From contig BTPP01000002.1 in assembly GCA_037102815.1 (NCBI GenBank), positions 3,286,001 to 3,350,000 of the forward strand: a stretch of 64,000 bases of DNA, given 5' to 3'. This document shows, piece by piece, positions 22,500 to 32,829 of this stretch. Below the pieces are notes generated by a model that saw only the letters and a list, made by a program, of their open reading frames with translations, made no database searches and had not been told where the DNA came from. The position numbers and the translations under genes were made by a program. Every line of letters starts with the position of its first letter. Within the stretch, counting starts at the first letter, position 1. This DNA is from Neurospora intermedia. Its lineage: Eukaryota > Ascomycota > Sordariomycetes > Sordariales > Sordariaceae.

Positions 22500-25400
22500 T
22501 AAAGGAGCGGCCAGTAGGTATCGAGTCGACATTGTTAGAAATAACACATCGACACCTCTTGAACATATAATCCAAAAAAGTTCTAGGCTGACTATGCAGG
22601 CACATTAGTCAACGGACTCGCCGGGCGGGCTGCCTGAAAGCTAGTTCCCACCTCCGGCCGTAACGGTGGAATTGCTAATTTGGAAAATGGCTAGGTTGTC
22701 AGGCTGCCGATGCGAGGTCGCAGGCCAAGAGATTTTGGAATTTCGAGAAAACAAGAGAAGAAGTGGAGCGCTAGGAATTTGATCCAATTTCAGGACCATC
22801 ATGGCTGCCCGGTCCCACATAATCCATTGAAGGTTTTTCTCTGTCTCTCTCTGACGAGCTCATCCTGTTTTAGTTACGTGGAAACTGGACGCTGACCGAG
22901 TAGCAGCTCTGTTGCTCTGTGGTCAGTTCATGAAAGGGGTCTTTGTTGCTCGCTGGTAAACTTGAGCATCTAGGACATACTCGACTTTCGACGCTCTCAA
23001 GCGTCTTGCCTCTCGGAGCTGAAAACAAAGCAACCAAGCCCAGGATCGCGGATCAGATCCCAAGTGGTCCGAAGCCGCAGGTTCGCTTTAAAAAGAAACG
23101 GTTCACACTAGGGGGAAGTTCAAGATCGAGGCAATGGGCAATGACCACCAATGGCAATGTCGAGAATGCTTCTCACCACTCCACCGCCCCGCTATCTAGG
23201 AGTGATTCAGAGTCAAGCTTGCCGATCATCCCTCGCTCATTCGACGTTTCGTTGTTCCCGCCGGTGCCCCGACCAAGCCACGCCCGAACCCCTTACTACG
23301 ATGGAGGTTACATAGCTCAGTTAGGAATTGTGCTTGCGTAGAGGTTGTATCATAGCCCCTAAAAGCCTGTAACAATGCCTCGAGCAGATCAGTACATCTT
23401 CAGGTCCGTTTGTGTATGTACGTGCAATAATAATAGTTTGCGGCGCTGTCGAGGCAGTATACAAAATGACAAGAGCCATCTTGAGCTTTGTCTGGGTGGC
23501 TTGCAGTCGGCCAAGATGAAAGGCAACCTCGTCCGAACGGAATCCGCTTGAGCAGCGAAAGAGATTCACACTCATTCATGCAACTATTGTCATCCCACTT
23601 CGGACTGGAGAGTGTGGTGTACACTAGACAGATTTTTATCCAAAAGCAATGTCGACTTTTACCCAAGCCTTTGCCGATATCCCTCGCATAGCAATAAAGC
23701 CTCGTGAGTCGTTGCTTTCAGACAGCCTTAAGGACAAAAAAACAAAAGAAAGAAGAGGCTACTACCACATAGCTGTGCGCGCGGGGTAGGTATCGGATGT
23801 GAATTGGTCTCCCATCCATATCAACCCCCGGCCGCTGCAGGCGTCGTAGCCCGGTGACGAAAAAGCACGGAACGCACTTTTGTGTGTGATGGTGCCAACG
23901 GCCGGGCGGCTACGGTCCGTTCTTTCCAGTTCCCCACTGCAGTGGTGTTGACCCGTCGATCTCCACAGAGGCCGGGCCTGGGGTCTCTCGGGCTGTTGTA
24001 ACACGATACATTTCTGCTACCTCGTGAGTCTATGAAAAGGGCTTGCAGAGGTCCTGCATACTACACTAAAGGTAAGGCGAGCAATGAAATGAGAGGGATC
24101 ATTTGATGACGACCAGAGCACGAGCTCTCAGGGTGTTTATCGAAGAGCAGGGGCACGGAAAAGCCGATTTTTGTCGGTGTCGATTCGCCTATCGTCATCT
24201 TATTTGCCCAAGTTTTTTCTTGAAGGAATCGAGAGAAAATCTGGGTTATTGCTTGGATAGAACGATACTTAGCAACATGACTCTCAACCAACCCGCAGCG
24301 TTGGAAGGCTGGAACTTGGAAGCAGCCTTCTCAAGGCCCCTGCCCCTTGCTGGGACGAACCTGACATCTCCTTTTGTTCTTGTGCGTGTATCAGAAAGTT
24401 GGTCTTCCTTGTCGACCCAAAACAAGAAAGCCGCAAACGCCAGAGGCACCTTTGACCACCAACAACCCAGAAGTGGAAAGGGACGGGAGACGACGGTTGG
24501 TGAATAAGCAGCGAGTTATCAATCGCACAAGGTAGCATCACTCACTCACATATCCACCCGGTCATTCAGGTACCGTGCAGGCTTACACTGCAGGAGGCAG
24601 GTACGGGGGGCCCAGGATCCCACGTCCGAAATTTTAAGGTCTCGGTGTCTCAGCTTTCAGGCACAGTGGGCAATTTCCGTGGGGGGAGGGGGGATTTGGG
24701 AGCACGCACTCAGCTGCAGTATTCTCATTCAACCTCCAAATGCTATCACAAAGCTCACGTTCCTTTTTTCCGTGGATGCATGCTCTCGGACTCCACAGCG
24801 GGCAACTTGAAGCGAAGACTGCGGGACCAGAAGGAATACGCAAGTCGAAAGCGGAAGCGTTGTGAAGAGGTAAGAAACAGTTCAATGGGAATCCACCAGG
24901 GACAGGATGGTTGGCGTCTGTTAGCAGTAGAACGGCCCGGCTCCCTGGTCTCTGGTCAGGACGGGACTCCTGTTGCCAGTCCATCTCCTCCAGGCTCAGT
25001 ATGGCCCTCATTTTGGGTGGGTAATTAGCGACGCGAAAATATTAACAAAAAAAATAATTGTGACTTGGGAGGAGGAGCCGAGTGGGTTTCTGCTCTCGGC
25101 CTGGCCTTCTCTTTCCTAACTAACTCCTTTCACCCTCTTCCACTTCTTCCGAGAAGCTAGCAACTCGGGCAATCTCCAAGTCCAGCTTGCTTGTCTGGTA
25201 ACAACAGCCCTTTGCAGACCACTTTTATCCAGATTCGGCTTTCATCCCATCCGGACTCGGGCTTCCATTGGACACCTCCAGTCCTCGATTCCAAAGTCAC
25301 TGTTCGAGTCCGCGGTTCGGTTCAAATCACTGCCCTAGGTACCCTACCTAACCTGATGCTTGGCTGCTGTTGATTGTACGCAGCTGCCGAAACGGACGGA

Positions 25401-25610
25401 TCTGGGTTGGCATCTGGGTTGTTTGGTGCCGTGTCTCGCTGTATCTAATTCTGGATCCCCGACTGTGATGATGCTGCTGCTGCTGCCGCTGCTGCAGGCT
25501 TCGCATGACTGATCCCGAGAGACGAGACGAGACATAGCCACGCATCGATTCTTGTGTTTTTCCCAGAAAACTAAACCACTATCTGATCCAGCACAGCATT
25601 TGGCACCGGC
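19679..25610. other. 5.9 kb region with no recognisable gene
   Basis: The largest gap in the window. The first 350 bp are a purine/pyrimidine-skewed leader of the acidic-protein gene. A 30-nt T run sits at 22469-22498. Open frames at 20134-20820 minus, 22943-23341 plus and 24103-24507 plus lack motifs and sensible codon periodicity. CpG is not depleted and TpA is not enriched by eye, so it does not look RIP-mutated. The last 500 bp (25080-25610), CT-rich, are the probable 5' leader of the Rab GAP gene. Confidence 0.4.
22469..22498. repeat. Poly(T) tract, 30 nt
   Basis: Uninterrupted run of 30 T residues within the large gene-poor region. Confidence 0.9.
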
Positions 25611-28600
25611 ATGATGCATCCTCCAAACGAGCGGGAACGGAGTCACCATTTCCACTTTGGTCGGCGTCTGACTCCGAATAGTGCAGAGCTGAACAGTGCC
25701 AATGGCGCCGTCCCTTTTCCAGCTCATGCTGGACCCGGACCCTGGCCGAAACACGACGCTGCCGCTTCAGGTCCGTTGCACCATCAGCAGCAGCACCCTC
25801 AGGCCCCCAACAACAACCACCATCATCCCGTCCACTGCAATCCGCTCCAGCAACATCCACCACTCCTGAACAACGATAATAACCACCACCACCAACACCC
25901 GATCCGCATGGAACCGCGCCGAGGGAGTCATGGTTATGGTCGCACATCGCCCGCAATAGCCTCAGCACCAGAAGCGCATTCCCAACACCCGCAGCGCACC
26001 CAGTATGCCAGTGCAATGAACCACCACAGGCCGACTGTGCCCCTGGCGCTCCCAAACCGCACCCCGGCCTCCCCTCGCTGGGATTCCATCGATGCACGCT
26101 CGAGAAATGTTTCGCCCGTCCCTCCGAGTCCATTCCAAGTGAATCACAACCACCACATCACGTCACACAGATCGTCACAGAGGTCACGGGCCGAGTCGAC
26201 CACACCCACTGGCACCCCGAGACTGACACCGCGCTCCGTATTTCCCGGCCTCTCCTCCCACCCCTTTATACCCGAGGCGCTCGAGCCCGAAGACTCGGAC
26301 CAGGACCGTGACCACGACCGTGACCAATTGCAACCACAAGAAGAACGAGAAGACCCGGAACCGTCGCCCACACGGCTGTCCACCCGCAAATTCCCCTTGA
26401 TCGGCCGAGGAAGTCAGCAGATCGACGATGAGGTGATGCGCCACTCGCCAATACCGCTAACGCCCACTTCGCCCGCCCACAGTTACACTTCGTCAATTGC
26501 CCATTCTCGCCGGGCCAACACGGATTCAGTCATGGTTGTCGAGAACTTCTCCCGTCCGCGCAAGACGAGTGTGTCTATACGATCCAAGAACTCGGACATC
26601 TCCGTCATGCGAGCGGCGCCTCCGGTCCGCCATCACGATGAACCTTCGTTCGACAGCCTGCACCCTGCAAACAACCACCCGTCACCATACAACGAAAACA
26701 TTGCGCCTAATCAATGGCCCCAGGACCGCCGCTTCTCCACTGCGTCTTCGCACTCGTCAAGCACGTTTTCGTCTTCGATTGCCAAACGTCCGTCAAATGA
26801 CCAGCTTCAAGCCGCAGCAGCCAGGGACCAGCCGCCAGTAACAAGGCGCCCCTTTGCTGGACGACCTCCGCCTCCTGTCAGTTACAACAACCACAACAAC
26901 TTTTACTCGCCTACTACCCGCGAACCTCCGGCGTGGATACAGGAGGAATTTAGGCCACCAAGCTTTCGCTCTCCGTTTGCTACGAACTCTGGAGAGCGTT
27001 GCAGTATTCTAACCACCCACAGCATCACTGAGCAATCTATCATCAATGGCTATGCTCGCGCGAGTTGGCGAACGAATTCGGTGGCCGACGACGGCCCGAG
27101 CATCGAGGACGTAATGGTCATGTATGAGCGGGGTTTTAATGATTCGGAAATTGATAACATCGGTTTTCGCAAAAGCCGGAGGTTTTTGGACGATACCGAC
27201 CATTTTGACCCGGACATCGGAGTATTTCCCATGGGGGATAACTCCCGACCCGCCACCAGTCATTCGGACCCCGACACCGACCGGACGACTAAAATCTTCG
27301 AGGCGATGCACGACGACCCATTGCCTCTACCTGGAGCGAGGCCAATATCCCGAAAATCCGCCAGGTTATCCAATTTCATTCTCCGGAAATCGGGACTCAT
27401 GAACTCGTTGCCAAAGGACATTGGCTTGGCGATCACCGAAGACATGGAGAGGAAAAGGCAACAGAGTATCACCGAGTTTATGGAGAAGCAGAGGCAGGAG
27501 TCAGTAAGCGGGGAGGCTATGGAAAGGAGGAGGCAGGAATCTGACGCGAAGGACCCGGCGAAGCACGACTCAGCCAAGTTAATGGATGGCGATAATGTAA
27601 TTGATTTGCAGGCCCAGGAACCCGCCATGGCAGGGACTCCCACGGCACCGACGGAGTCGATGGAGTCGATGGAACCGATGGATACCCCTGATCTCGACGA
27701 AGTGGAGGAAGAAGAAGAAGAGGAGGAGGAGGAAGCGGCAGTGGAGGAGGAGAAATTTCGCGCCATCCTGACACCGATTCCAACAGCGAATATGCCCGTC
27801 GAACCACCGGAGGAACCGGGTAGCCGTGACCGATATGGTTTCCGAAAAGCCAATTCCAACGTTACCCGTCAGCAGTATGACGCCTGGGATGCCCAATACA
27901 GCGAATACCTGGCACGCCGCAGGAGGAAATGGATTGCTTTTCTCAAGGATAATTCTCTCATGACGGACAGGCCGAACAGGTTTCCCCCAAGAAGTAACAA
28001 GACCAAGAGGTTTATTCGGAAAGGCATTCCGCCCGACTGGCGCGGTGCGGCTTGGTTTTATTACGCCGGAGGGCCAGCACTTCTCAGCAAGCACAGGGGT
28101 GTATACGATGACTTGGTCAGGCGTGCAGGACTAGATCCGAAAGGTCCAGGCAAGCTGCCGGATACAAAGGGTGAAGTAAAGCCGTTGATCTGCGAAGACA
28201 TCGAGAAGGATCTACACCGAACATTCCCGGATAACATACGATTCAAACCGCCACCATCGACAACACCTGGTGGTGACAGCCAGGCTTCTAGTGGATATAT
28301 CCCGGGCGTCACCCAACCGGCCGACCCTTCCCAGGAGCCCGAAATTATCAGCTCCCTGCGCCGCGTTCTCCATGCATTTGCCTTGTACAATCCACGGATC
28401 GGCTACTGTCAATCGCTGAACTTCTTGGCTGGGTTGCTTCTTTTGTTTGTCGAAACTGAGGAGCAGGCATTCTGGCTGTTGAACGTCATAACGCGAGTCT
28501 ACTTGCCAGGGACGCACGAAATGAGCTTGGAAGGCTCCAAGGTCGATCTTGGTGTGCTGATGGGCACGTTGAAGGATTCGTTACCCAACGTCTGGAAGCA

Positions 28601-29246
28601 GATTGGTGGAGACGAGCTTGAAGGGAACCCCAGCAGAAGACACCGGCTAGGGAACCGCGTGAGGCACGGTGGCAAGAACCTCAGCATCAGCGATCCGAAC
28701 CGACTCCCCGCCATTACGCTGTGCATGACGGCCTGGTTCATGTCGTGTTTTATCGGAACGCTCCCAATCGAAACCGTGCTGCGCGTTTGGGATGTGTTCT
28801 TCTACGAAGGCTCTCGCACCCTGTTCCGCATCGCCCTCACCATCTTCAAGCTCGGCGAGAATGAGATCAGGGCGGTCCAGGATCCGATGGAGATGTTTGG
28901 TGTGGTACAGGCGTTCCCCCGGCGGCTGATCGACTGCAACATGCTTATGGAGGCATGCTACAAGCGGCGCAACGGCATCGGACACCTGACTCAGGAAGCG
29001 GTGGAAGAGAAGCGACAGGAACGACGCGAAAACATCCAAAAGTGGAGGGCCCTGCAGGAGGCCGCTAGTGAGGCTGGACCCCGGCTGAATAGGGCCGCTC
29101 ATTTTGGAAACCCAGCGTCCAGGTCGCAGGCTGCTGGGCTGGACCTCGCTGCCGAAGACGATGGCCACGGCAACCGAAAGGCTTCAACGCTGTTTAGTAG
29201 AAGAAAGGGAGATCGTGAACAGTCAAGGGCGGATGAGGTGATGTAG
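25611..29246 (+). CDS. TBC-domain Rab GTPase-activating protein, Msb3/Msb4-like
   Basis: Single-exon gene of 1,211 residues. The first 730 residues are low complexity (His, Asn, Pro, Ser-rich), with a RhoGAP-unrelated, probably disordered composition and a run of Glu near 700. From DRYGFRKAN (about 738) the sequence follows the fungal Msb3/Msb4/Gyp3 family. The TBC domain runs from RKGIPPDWRGAAW (about 805) to about 1,120. The arginine-finger motif I-x-x-D-x-x-R is present as IEKDLHR (about 864-870) and the glutamine-finger Y-x-Q as YCQ (about 931), so the enzyme should be catalytically active. Family members accelerate GTP hydrolysis by Sec4/Ypt-type Rabs during polarised exocytosis. A coiled, Arg/Glu-rich tail follows. 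The ATG at 25611 is adjacent to a second ATG, and either may be used. Confidence 0.92.
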   Translation: MMHPPNERERSHHFHFGRRLTPNSAELNSANGAVPFPAHAGPGPWPKHDAAASGPLHHQQQHPQAPNNNHHHPVHCNPLQQHPPLLNNDNNHHHQHPIRMEPRRGSHGYGRTSPAIASAPEAHSQHPQRTQYASAMNHHRPTVPLALPNRTPASPRWDSIDARSRNVSPVPPSPFQVNHNHHITSHRSSQRSRAESTTPTGTPRLTPRSVFPGLSSHPFIPEALEPEDSDQDRDHDRDQLQPQEEREDPEPSPTRLSTRKFPLIGRGSQQIDDEVMRHSPIPLTPTSPAHSYTSSIAHSRRANTDSVMVVENFSRPRKTSVSIRSKNSDISVMRAAPPVRHHDEPSFDSLHPANNHPSPYNENIAPNQWPQDRRFSTASSHSSSTFSSSIAKRPSNDQLQAAAARDQPPVTRRPFAGRPPPPVSYNNHNNFYSPTTREPPAWIQEEFRPPSFRSPFATNSGERCSILTTHSITEQSIINGYARASWRTNSVADDGPSIEDVMVMYERGFNDSEIDNIGFRKSRRFLDDTDHFDPDIGVFPMGDNSRPATSHSDPDTDRTTKIFEAMHDDPLPLPGARPISRKSARLSNFILRKSGLMNSLPKDIGLAITEDMERKRQQSITEFMEKQRQESVSGEAMERRRQESDAKDPAKHDSAKLMDGDNVIDLQAQEPAMAGTPTAPTESMESMEPMDTPDLDEVEEEEEEEEEEAAVEEEKFRAILTPIPTANMPVEPPEEPGSRDRYGFRKANSNVTRQQYDAWDAQYSEYLARRRRKWIAFLKDNSLMTDRPNRFPPRSNKTKRFIRKGIPPDWRGAAWFYYAGGPALLSKHRGVYDDLVRRAGLDPKGPGKLPDTKGEVKPLICEDIEKDLHRTFPDNIRFKPPPSTTPGGDSQASSGYIPGVTQPADPSQEPEIISSLRRVLHAFALYNPRIGYCQSLNFLAGLLLLFVETEEQAFWLLNVITRVYLPGTHEMSLEGSKVDLGVLMGTLKDSLPNVWKQIGGDELEGNPSRRHRLGNRVRHGGKNLSISDPNRLPAITLCMTAWFMSCFIGTLPIETVLRVWDVFFYEGSRTLFRIALTIFKLGENEIRAVQDPMEMFGVVQAFPRRLIDCNMLMEACYKRRNGIGHLTQEAVEEKRQERRENIQKWRALQEAASEAGPRLNRAAHFGNPASRSQAAGLDLAAEDDGHGNRKASTLFSRRKGDREQSRADEVM

Positions 29247-30819
29247 TGTGCACCTCGGCCCGTGTCCATACTTGCTCTTGGTCCTCTGAACCTGAATCTC
29301 GGCGGAAGCGCTCATCACAACCCATAACCATGATCATTTGGAGAGCGGGAGCTCCTGAGCAGAACAAATGCTTCCTTCCCACTCTTTCTCGAATGTCATT
29401 CAAGCTTCCATCATTTATCTATCTGCTGGCATCATACCCAACCAAGACTAGCCTTTTTTTTTTTTCTTCTCCGCTCTGTATAACTCCTCCCCCCGCTCAG
29501 GCGGTGCCTTTTACCTATTGTAATTTTTCGATACCACCATGGGCATATCAAATCATAGCATATATCCTTTGAAAGGTTTTAGCCTTTTTATCCAACACAA
29601 CAAAGACACATACAACAACACTACTCGGCTGACTTGACGTCTTCCTCAACAATTCCCTTGTATCTTGTCTACACTACTACCTACCTACTTTACCTTTGAT
29701 GTTGTCATGACTCACAAGTCTTGTTAATTCTTCCATTCCCTAAAAGGGAAAGAGGGGCTGTTTATACCTTTCTACTATGCACAGGCTGAAGCCTATGCGC
29801 CTTATAGCATCCCCAATCTCTTATCATTTCCAACCACATCCTCTTGCAGAGGGCGCATCTCCAAGTCTTTTCCTTTGTACATATCTTCCCTTGGGCGGTC
29901 GGGAAGCGGTTGTTGCGGCGCTTTGTGTCTTTGTTGTTGTTCGTTTGATTGTTTATTTTTTCTGCGTTTGTATGTACACGAGAGGAAGAAGGGGATCGAT
30001 CTCAAAAAAAATACGCGGAATGGTTTTTGTTTTTTTTAGAAGGAGCCAAGGTAAAGGCAAAGGCAAGGATTCTTCATTCAGTCAAGGTCACACATATGGT
30101 CAAGGTTTCAGGCGAAAGGAAAGGGAAAGAGAAAAAGAGAGCGGAGTTGCTATGAAGGGGACAAAGTTCGAGATTCGAAAGCATAGCATAGCATAAGCAT
30201 AGGCATAAGCATATTGCATAAGTTGAACTACGTACAATTAAGCATGACTGGAACGGAGCAAAAGTGGGTAATAATCATTGTGATTCTTTTTTTGGAGGGG
30301 GGGGTATGTATGGCTCAAATCTAATTTCCCGGACTTTTCGCATTAAACATTGGATTGAGCCTCCTAATAAAGCATGCTCCATCTTTCAGCTGAGCCAGTT
30401 CGATGTATTCCCTCCACTCTTCGTTCCCATGATCAACGATGCCTTTCACTATTGGCCTTGTCTTGCGTTGATGTCTGACAGTTTTCAGACCAACCCAGGC
30501 GTTCGGTGATCGCCACGTCCAGTTCTGGTTAAACACTTCTCCCTTCGATAGCCATCTCCAGCCTAATGCTAGCCTCATTCATCAAGTCCAGTTATTTTGG
30601 TAACAAGCTTGCCACACACCCGGCTTCTTTCTAGTCCTTCTAATCCTGTTGCACATATGCCGTTTAAGAATCCTTGTCATGAACCTCCTATCCCCGTTAC
30701 GCATCACGTCGCTCGTATCACAAAGACTCTGTGTCATCGCTATGCATTTTGAACAGCTTCATCAAGTGACAAAAAGGCGTATTTCTTCTAGCAGCCACCT
30801 ATCACCTACGCCCCTGCCC
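29247..30819. other. Convergent intergenic region with GCATA repeats
   Basis: About 1.57 kb between the Rab GAP and the E2 gene stops. It holds T-rich and CT-rich 3' UTR sequence (29450-29700), a GCATA-type repeat at 30178-30221 and a G10-like run near 30297. No gene is supported. The 30649-31347 plus frame is antisense to the E2 gene. Confidence 0.45.
30178..30221. repeat. Imperfect GCATA(A/G) tandem repeat
   Basis: Runs of GCATA, GCATAA and GGCATAA units repeated about seven times with small indels, in the 3' flank of the Rab GAP gene. Confidence 0.75.
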
Positions 30820-31559
30820 CTACGCAGGTGGAGCAGGGCGGGACGCCGAACCCGAGCTAGCAGCACCTCCTTGTCTACCAGCAGCGCGACCAGGATTCAC
30901 AGCAGCACCAGTAGTAGCACTCGCAGGCGCACCACCATCCTTCTTCTCCGGAGGAGGAGGAGCCTGCACGAAATTCACCGACCCCTTTGCATACCTCTCC
31001 ACATACGCCCTCGCATTCTTCTCAAACTCGGGCCTGTCCCTCCGGTACTCATCCGCAATGCGCTGCTCGAGCGCGTCGTCGGGCATCGGTTCGACCAGAA
31101 TGTTGCGCACAGCCTCCAGCACGCTGATGATCTTGCTCGCGGGCTTCCAGTTCTCGGATTTCAGCAGGCCCAGGCAGATGTTCCCCAGCGAGTCGTTGGT
31201 GATGTTGGGGTGGTAGATGCGCGTCGTGAAGTTGATGGTCGGAGGCTTGAAGGGGTAATCGGTGGGAAGCTTGAGGATGAGGCCGAAGCGACCGGGGGCG
31301 TAGACGGAGTTGGGGGGCGCCGTGACGGTGACGTGCCAGGTGTGTAGGTCGGCGTCGGAGGGGAGGGTGATGGAGATGCCGGGGGGTGGGGCGGTGGTGC
31401 AGTCTGCGAATTCCTGGACGGAGGGGGAGAGAAAAATAGGGTTAGTTTCGTGGGTCTTCCATTTCTTCTTCTCCTTCTTCAAGGATGCCGTCAGGTTCAA
31501 AAGGCAGGCAGGGCAAACGATGTGATATTTACCTTCGCGATGCGCTTCGTAGACGCCAT
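30820..31559 (-). CDS. Ubiquitin-conjugating enzyme E2, Ubc14-like
   Basis: Two exons, 31559-31533 (M-A-S-T-K-R-I-A-K) and 31413-30820, encode 206 residues. Donor GTAAAT and acceptor GTCCAG join in phase 0. The UBC fold is complete: YPFKPPTINFTTRIYHPN with the HPN motif at 77-79, the catalytic Cys89 in GNICLGLLK, and the closing DPDALEQ-like PMPDDALEQRIADEYRRDRPEFEKNARAYVERYA helices. The KRIAKE start and the ENWKPASKI region resemble the fission yeast Ubc14 / related E2s rather than Ubc4 or Ubc13, and the E2 would accept ubiquitin from E1. About 45 residues of Ala/Gly/Pro-rich tail beyond the fold are lineage-specific and unassigned. Confidence 0.92.
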
Positions 31560-32829
31560 GGTTTCTGGTAGGTAAAACGCTCGACTAAGCCAAGTAGTAC
31601 TTGGACGGGATGTACCCTACGATGATTGATGTATCGGGTGAGGACGGATAAGAGGTAGAGATGTTCAACTTCAGATGCTGTAACCACCTCAAATGTATTT
31701 TGGCAGTTGTGAGATTCAAAGTGACCTAGTAAAATGACCGACGGCGGTGACGTTGGTCAACAAACACGGCGTGCATAAGCTTGTTTGCGTGCTCGTGTTG
31801 ATGGCGGGGTAAGCGGACTGGGCTGGTGAGGTATTCTTTGCTTGGGGGGGAAAAAGGGCAAAGCGAGGATGTAGGAAGTGACGACGCAACGAATAGTATC
31901 TTATAGTGGTAAGGGTTATAACGTTCTTGTTGCCTGTTGACACGCTGACACGCTGTTATTATTACCTAGGAAAGAAAATATGATGATGAATGGTAGAAAG
32001 ATTGCTGACTGATGTCCACGAAGGGGAGAAAGAGCGAGAGCTCCGTCGTCAAGGCTGCAGCACTCCACGCCCCACGGCAAGTGCTGCCAAGACCGGTAGG
32101 GCGGTTTACTATGGGGCTATTTGTGGTGGCATTCAGAGCGGGGCCGTCCATGCCGCGGGTGATGCAACGCCAGCATGTTGAATGTGAATGCCTTTGGCTT
32201 GGAAAGGCCGTTACCAATCTGTGATAGGGGTCACTATATTTCGAAAGCACATCGACCAGAGCTACCTGGAGAGACTCCGCTTCAGGAACTGCTTAGAGCT
32301 CAGGTCCAGGGTATATCAAGTATGCTCAAATTCTTGATTAGAGGATTTCAAAGGTGTCATCTCCATGTACTGACCGTGACGTGGACTTGGGCCATCAAGG
32401 CCCTCACCGGATTCCGGCAGGCACAGACTTTGAGCCGGATACTGGGGGTTAGGGTTTACAGTCTACTTCACGGTAACAATCACGGCGAGGAAGACTTCCT
32501 CTACCATGAGAAAGAAGTAGAAGGCAGAGCCACACCTGAGCAGTGACAAAAAGTGAAGACCAATAATCTGTTTTGGCAAGACCCGCTCTTCCTAATGATA
32601 AATTCCCGACAAAATTCCTGCTCTAGATCCAGCGTCGCCATTACCGACGTTTGGTGTGTGTTGTTCTGGGATTCCGTCACCGGCGCCAAAAATCGACAAA
32701 CTCGTCGAACTCGTCGGGGCTCGATGACCCTGAGCTTGAGTCGAGAGACCCTAACCACGATAGAGACCCTAACCAAGGCAGAGACCCTAACCATGGTAGA
32801 GATCCTAACCAAGGTAGAGGCCCCTAATT
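31560..32829. other. Intergenic, E2 promoter and 3' flank of HIR3
   Basis: About 1.27 kb. It contains the promoter of the E2 gene and the 18-bp tandem repeat that abuts the HIR3 stop codon. Short frames in between, for example 32175-32546 plus, lack motifs. Confidence 0.45.
32745..32816. repeat. 18-bp tandem repeat (four units), CCCTAACC core
   Basis: Four consecutive units of consensus GAGACCCTAACCAAGGTA at 32745, 32763, 32781 and 32799, with a fifth decayed start at 32817. Units differ at one to three positions. It ends 13 bp from the HIR3 stop codon, in the 3' UTR on the opposite strand. Confidence 0.9.

Noticed and set aside
21240-22700. Possible decayed (RIP-mutated) transposon
   Set aside because: CpG is common and there is no TpA/AT excess, terminal repeat or transposase-like frame.
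22943-23341. 132-codon plus-strand frame in the large gap
   Set aside because: Partly protein-like, but no ATG in good context and no recognisable family. Not supported without transcript data.
30649-31347. 232-codon plus-strand frame
   Set aside because: Antisense to the E2 gene, which has a full UBC domain and catalytic Cys.
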